Shown here piece by piece: positions 59,289-60,043 of a DNA stretch of 60,043 nt. Under the pieces are notes generated by a model, which saw nothing but the letters and a program-made list of their open reading frames with translations, searched no databases and was not told where the DNA came from. The stretch lies in assembly GCF_022690685.1 (NCBI RefSeq), contig NZ_JALCYY010000033.1:1-60043 (forward strand), read 5' to 3'. Positions within the stretch are counted from its first letter, which is position 1. Every line of letters starts with the position of its first letter. This stretch comes from Anaeromyxobacter terrae. Lineage in GTDB: Bacteria > Myxococcota > Myxococcia > Myxococcales > Anaeromyxobacteraceae. Position numbers and translations under genes: made by a program.

Positions 59289-60043
59289 TCAGCTCGCCGG
59301 CTGGAACGTCGCGGTCACCGTCCTGGCGCTCGTGACCGCCACCGAGCAGACCGGGCCGGAGACGCTGGTGCAGCCGGACCAGGAGGTGAAGACCGAGCCC
59401 GCCTCCGGCACGGCCGTGAACGTCACCACCTGCGCAGGGATCGTGTTCGCGACGCTCACCGTGCACACGCCGCTCACGCAGGTGAGCCCGTCACCCGCGA
59501 CGCTGCCCTTCCCCATGCCCGTGGTCCGCGTCGTCACCGTGTACGTCGCCGGCTGGAACGTCGCCGTCACCGTCCTGGCGCTCGTGACCGCCACCGAGCA
59601 GACCGGGCCGGAGACGCTCGTGCAGCCGGACCACGACGTGAAGACCGAGCCCGTCTCCGGCATCGCCGTGAACGTCACCACCTGGGCGGGGCTCGTGTTC
59701 GCCACGCTCACGGTGCACACGCCGCTCACGCAGTTGAGCCCGTCGCCCGCGACGCTGCCCTTCCCGATCCCCGTGGTCCGCGTCGTCACCGTGTAGGTGG
59801 CCGGCTGGAACGTCGCGGTGACGGTCTTCGCGCTCGTGACCGCCACCGAGCAGACCGGGCCGGAGACGCTGGTGCAGCCGGACCACGACGTGAAGACCGA
59901 GCCCGTCTCCGGCACGGCCGTGAACGTCACCACCTGGGCCGGGTTCGTGTTCGCCACGCTCACCGTGCACACGCCGCTCACGCAGGTGAGCCCGTCGCCC
60001 GCGACGCTGCCCTTCCCGATCCCCGTGGTCCGCGTCGTCACCG
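59289..60043 (-). CDS. Tandem-repeat secreted protein, 3' end; gene runs off the right edge
   Basis: 251 codons of the leftward frame are visible, with the stop at 59289; the start lies beyond the right edge. It is three nearly identical 84-residue repeats (252 bp each). Each unit contains GKGSVAGDGL, CVSGVCTVSVANT, VVTFTAVPETGSVF, SWSGCTSVSGPVCSVAV and TVTATFQPA, matching the bacterial repeat/Ig-like domains of large surface adhesins. Four Cys per unit suggest disulfides. Almost identical repeats imply recent duplication or gene conversion. Confidence 0.75.
   Translation of the reverse strand, partial: VTTRTTGIGKGSVAGDGLTCVSGVCTVSVANTNPAQVVTFTAVPETGSVFTSWSGCTSVSGPVCSVAVTSAKTVTATFQPATYTVTTRTTGIGKGSVAGDGLNCVSGVCTVSVANTSPAQVVTFTAMPETGSVFTSWSGCTSVSGPVCSVAVTSARTVTATFQPATYTVTTRTTGMGKGSVAGDGLTCVSGVCTVSVANTIPAQVVTFTAVPEAGSVFTSWSGCTSVSGPVCSVAVTSARTVTATFQPAS
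59289..60043. repeat. 252-bp tandem repeat
   Basis: The same landmark (GCCGGCTGGAACG on the plus strand) recurs at about 59296, 59548 and 59800, exactly 252 bp apart. A partial fourth unit may continue past the edge. The copies differ at only a few bases and code for the secreted repeat protein. Confidence 0.95.

Noticed and set aside
59332-59796. 154-codon plus-strand frame over the repeats
   Set aside because: It is the antisense reading of the 252-bp repeats; the minus frame shows the recognisable adhesin-type repeat.

Overview
The window is very GC-rich (most genes have G/C at nearly every third codon position). Its gene content (a four-gene Hyb-type NiFe hydrogenase, a chemosensory operon with a CheA-receiver fusion, a bactofilin, a MopE-like lipoprotein candidate, many small secreted proteins) fits a soil or sediment myxobacterium, most likely Anaeromyxobacter or a relative. 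That assignment is inference from composition and gene content, not from a marker gene. No rRNA, tRNA, CRISPR array or transposase was seen.

Layout. 1-7025: a leftward livKHMGF branched-chain-amino-acid-type ABC importer ending in a GntR/FCD regulator that runs off the left edge, divergent from a malonyl-CoA-synthetase-like acyl-CoA ligase; an AT-rich inverted repeat sits between them. 7075-18829: mixed housekeeping and small-protein genes (DUF4253-type protein, hemerythrin, small lipoprotein, membrane proteins, one-domain asparaginase, GST, winged-helix HTH_42 protein, HNH endonuclease preceded by a long 6/12-bp tandem repeat, secreted bactofilin-like repeat protein, YnbA-type phosphatidyltransferase). 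19048-26453: an accessory island. A PLD-SF2 helicase-DUF3427 gene converges on a two-gene unit of clearly lower GC (NYN-type ribonuclease followed 3 nt later by a STAND/NACHT-like NTPase), next to a frameshifted leucine-rich gene. This unit is the best candidate in the window for an undescribed system, probably anti-phage.

26508-34980: alpha/beta hydrolase, SnoaL-like protein, periplasmic hemerythrin, then the hybOABC hydrogenase operon and a separately terminated second HybB-like membrane subunit. 35355-45501: an Asp-box propeller plus MoaD/ThiS-like protein pair, an OmpA-like protein, an acyltransferase, a secreted Thr/Pro-linker protein, a bactofilin, a PH/zinc-ribbon/TPR-like membrane protein with an EF-hand partner, and a long MopE-like repeat protein. 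45628-54475: a tightly packed chemosensory operon in transcription order MCP, PhnD-type binding protein, CheW-like, MCP, CheY, CheW, CheA-REC, CheB, with no CheR. 54825-60043: an orphan TRAP DctP-like binding protein, a YceI protein divergent from a TetR regulator that overlaps a DUF6448-like gene, a YpfJ-type zinc metallopeptidase, and the end of a protein made of 252-bp repeats running off the right edge.

Start codons were chosen by ribosome-binding sites, signal peptides and overlaps with neighbours; several are therefore shorter than the longest open frame. Residue positions are hand-counted and approximate for long proteins.
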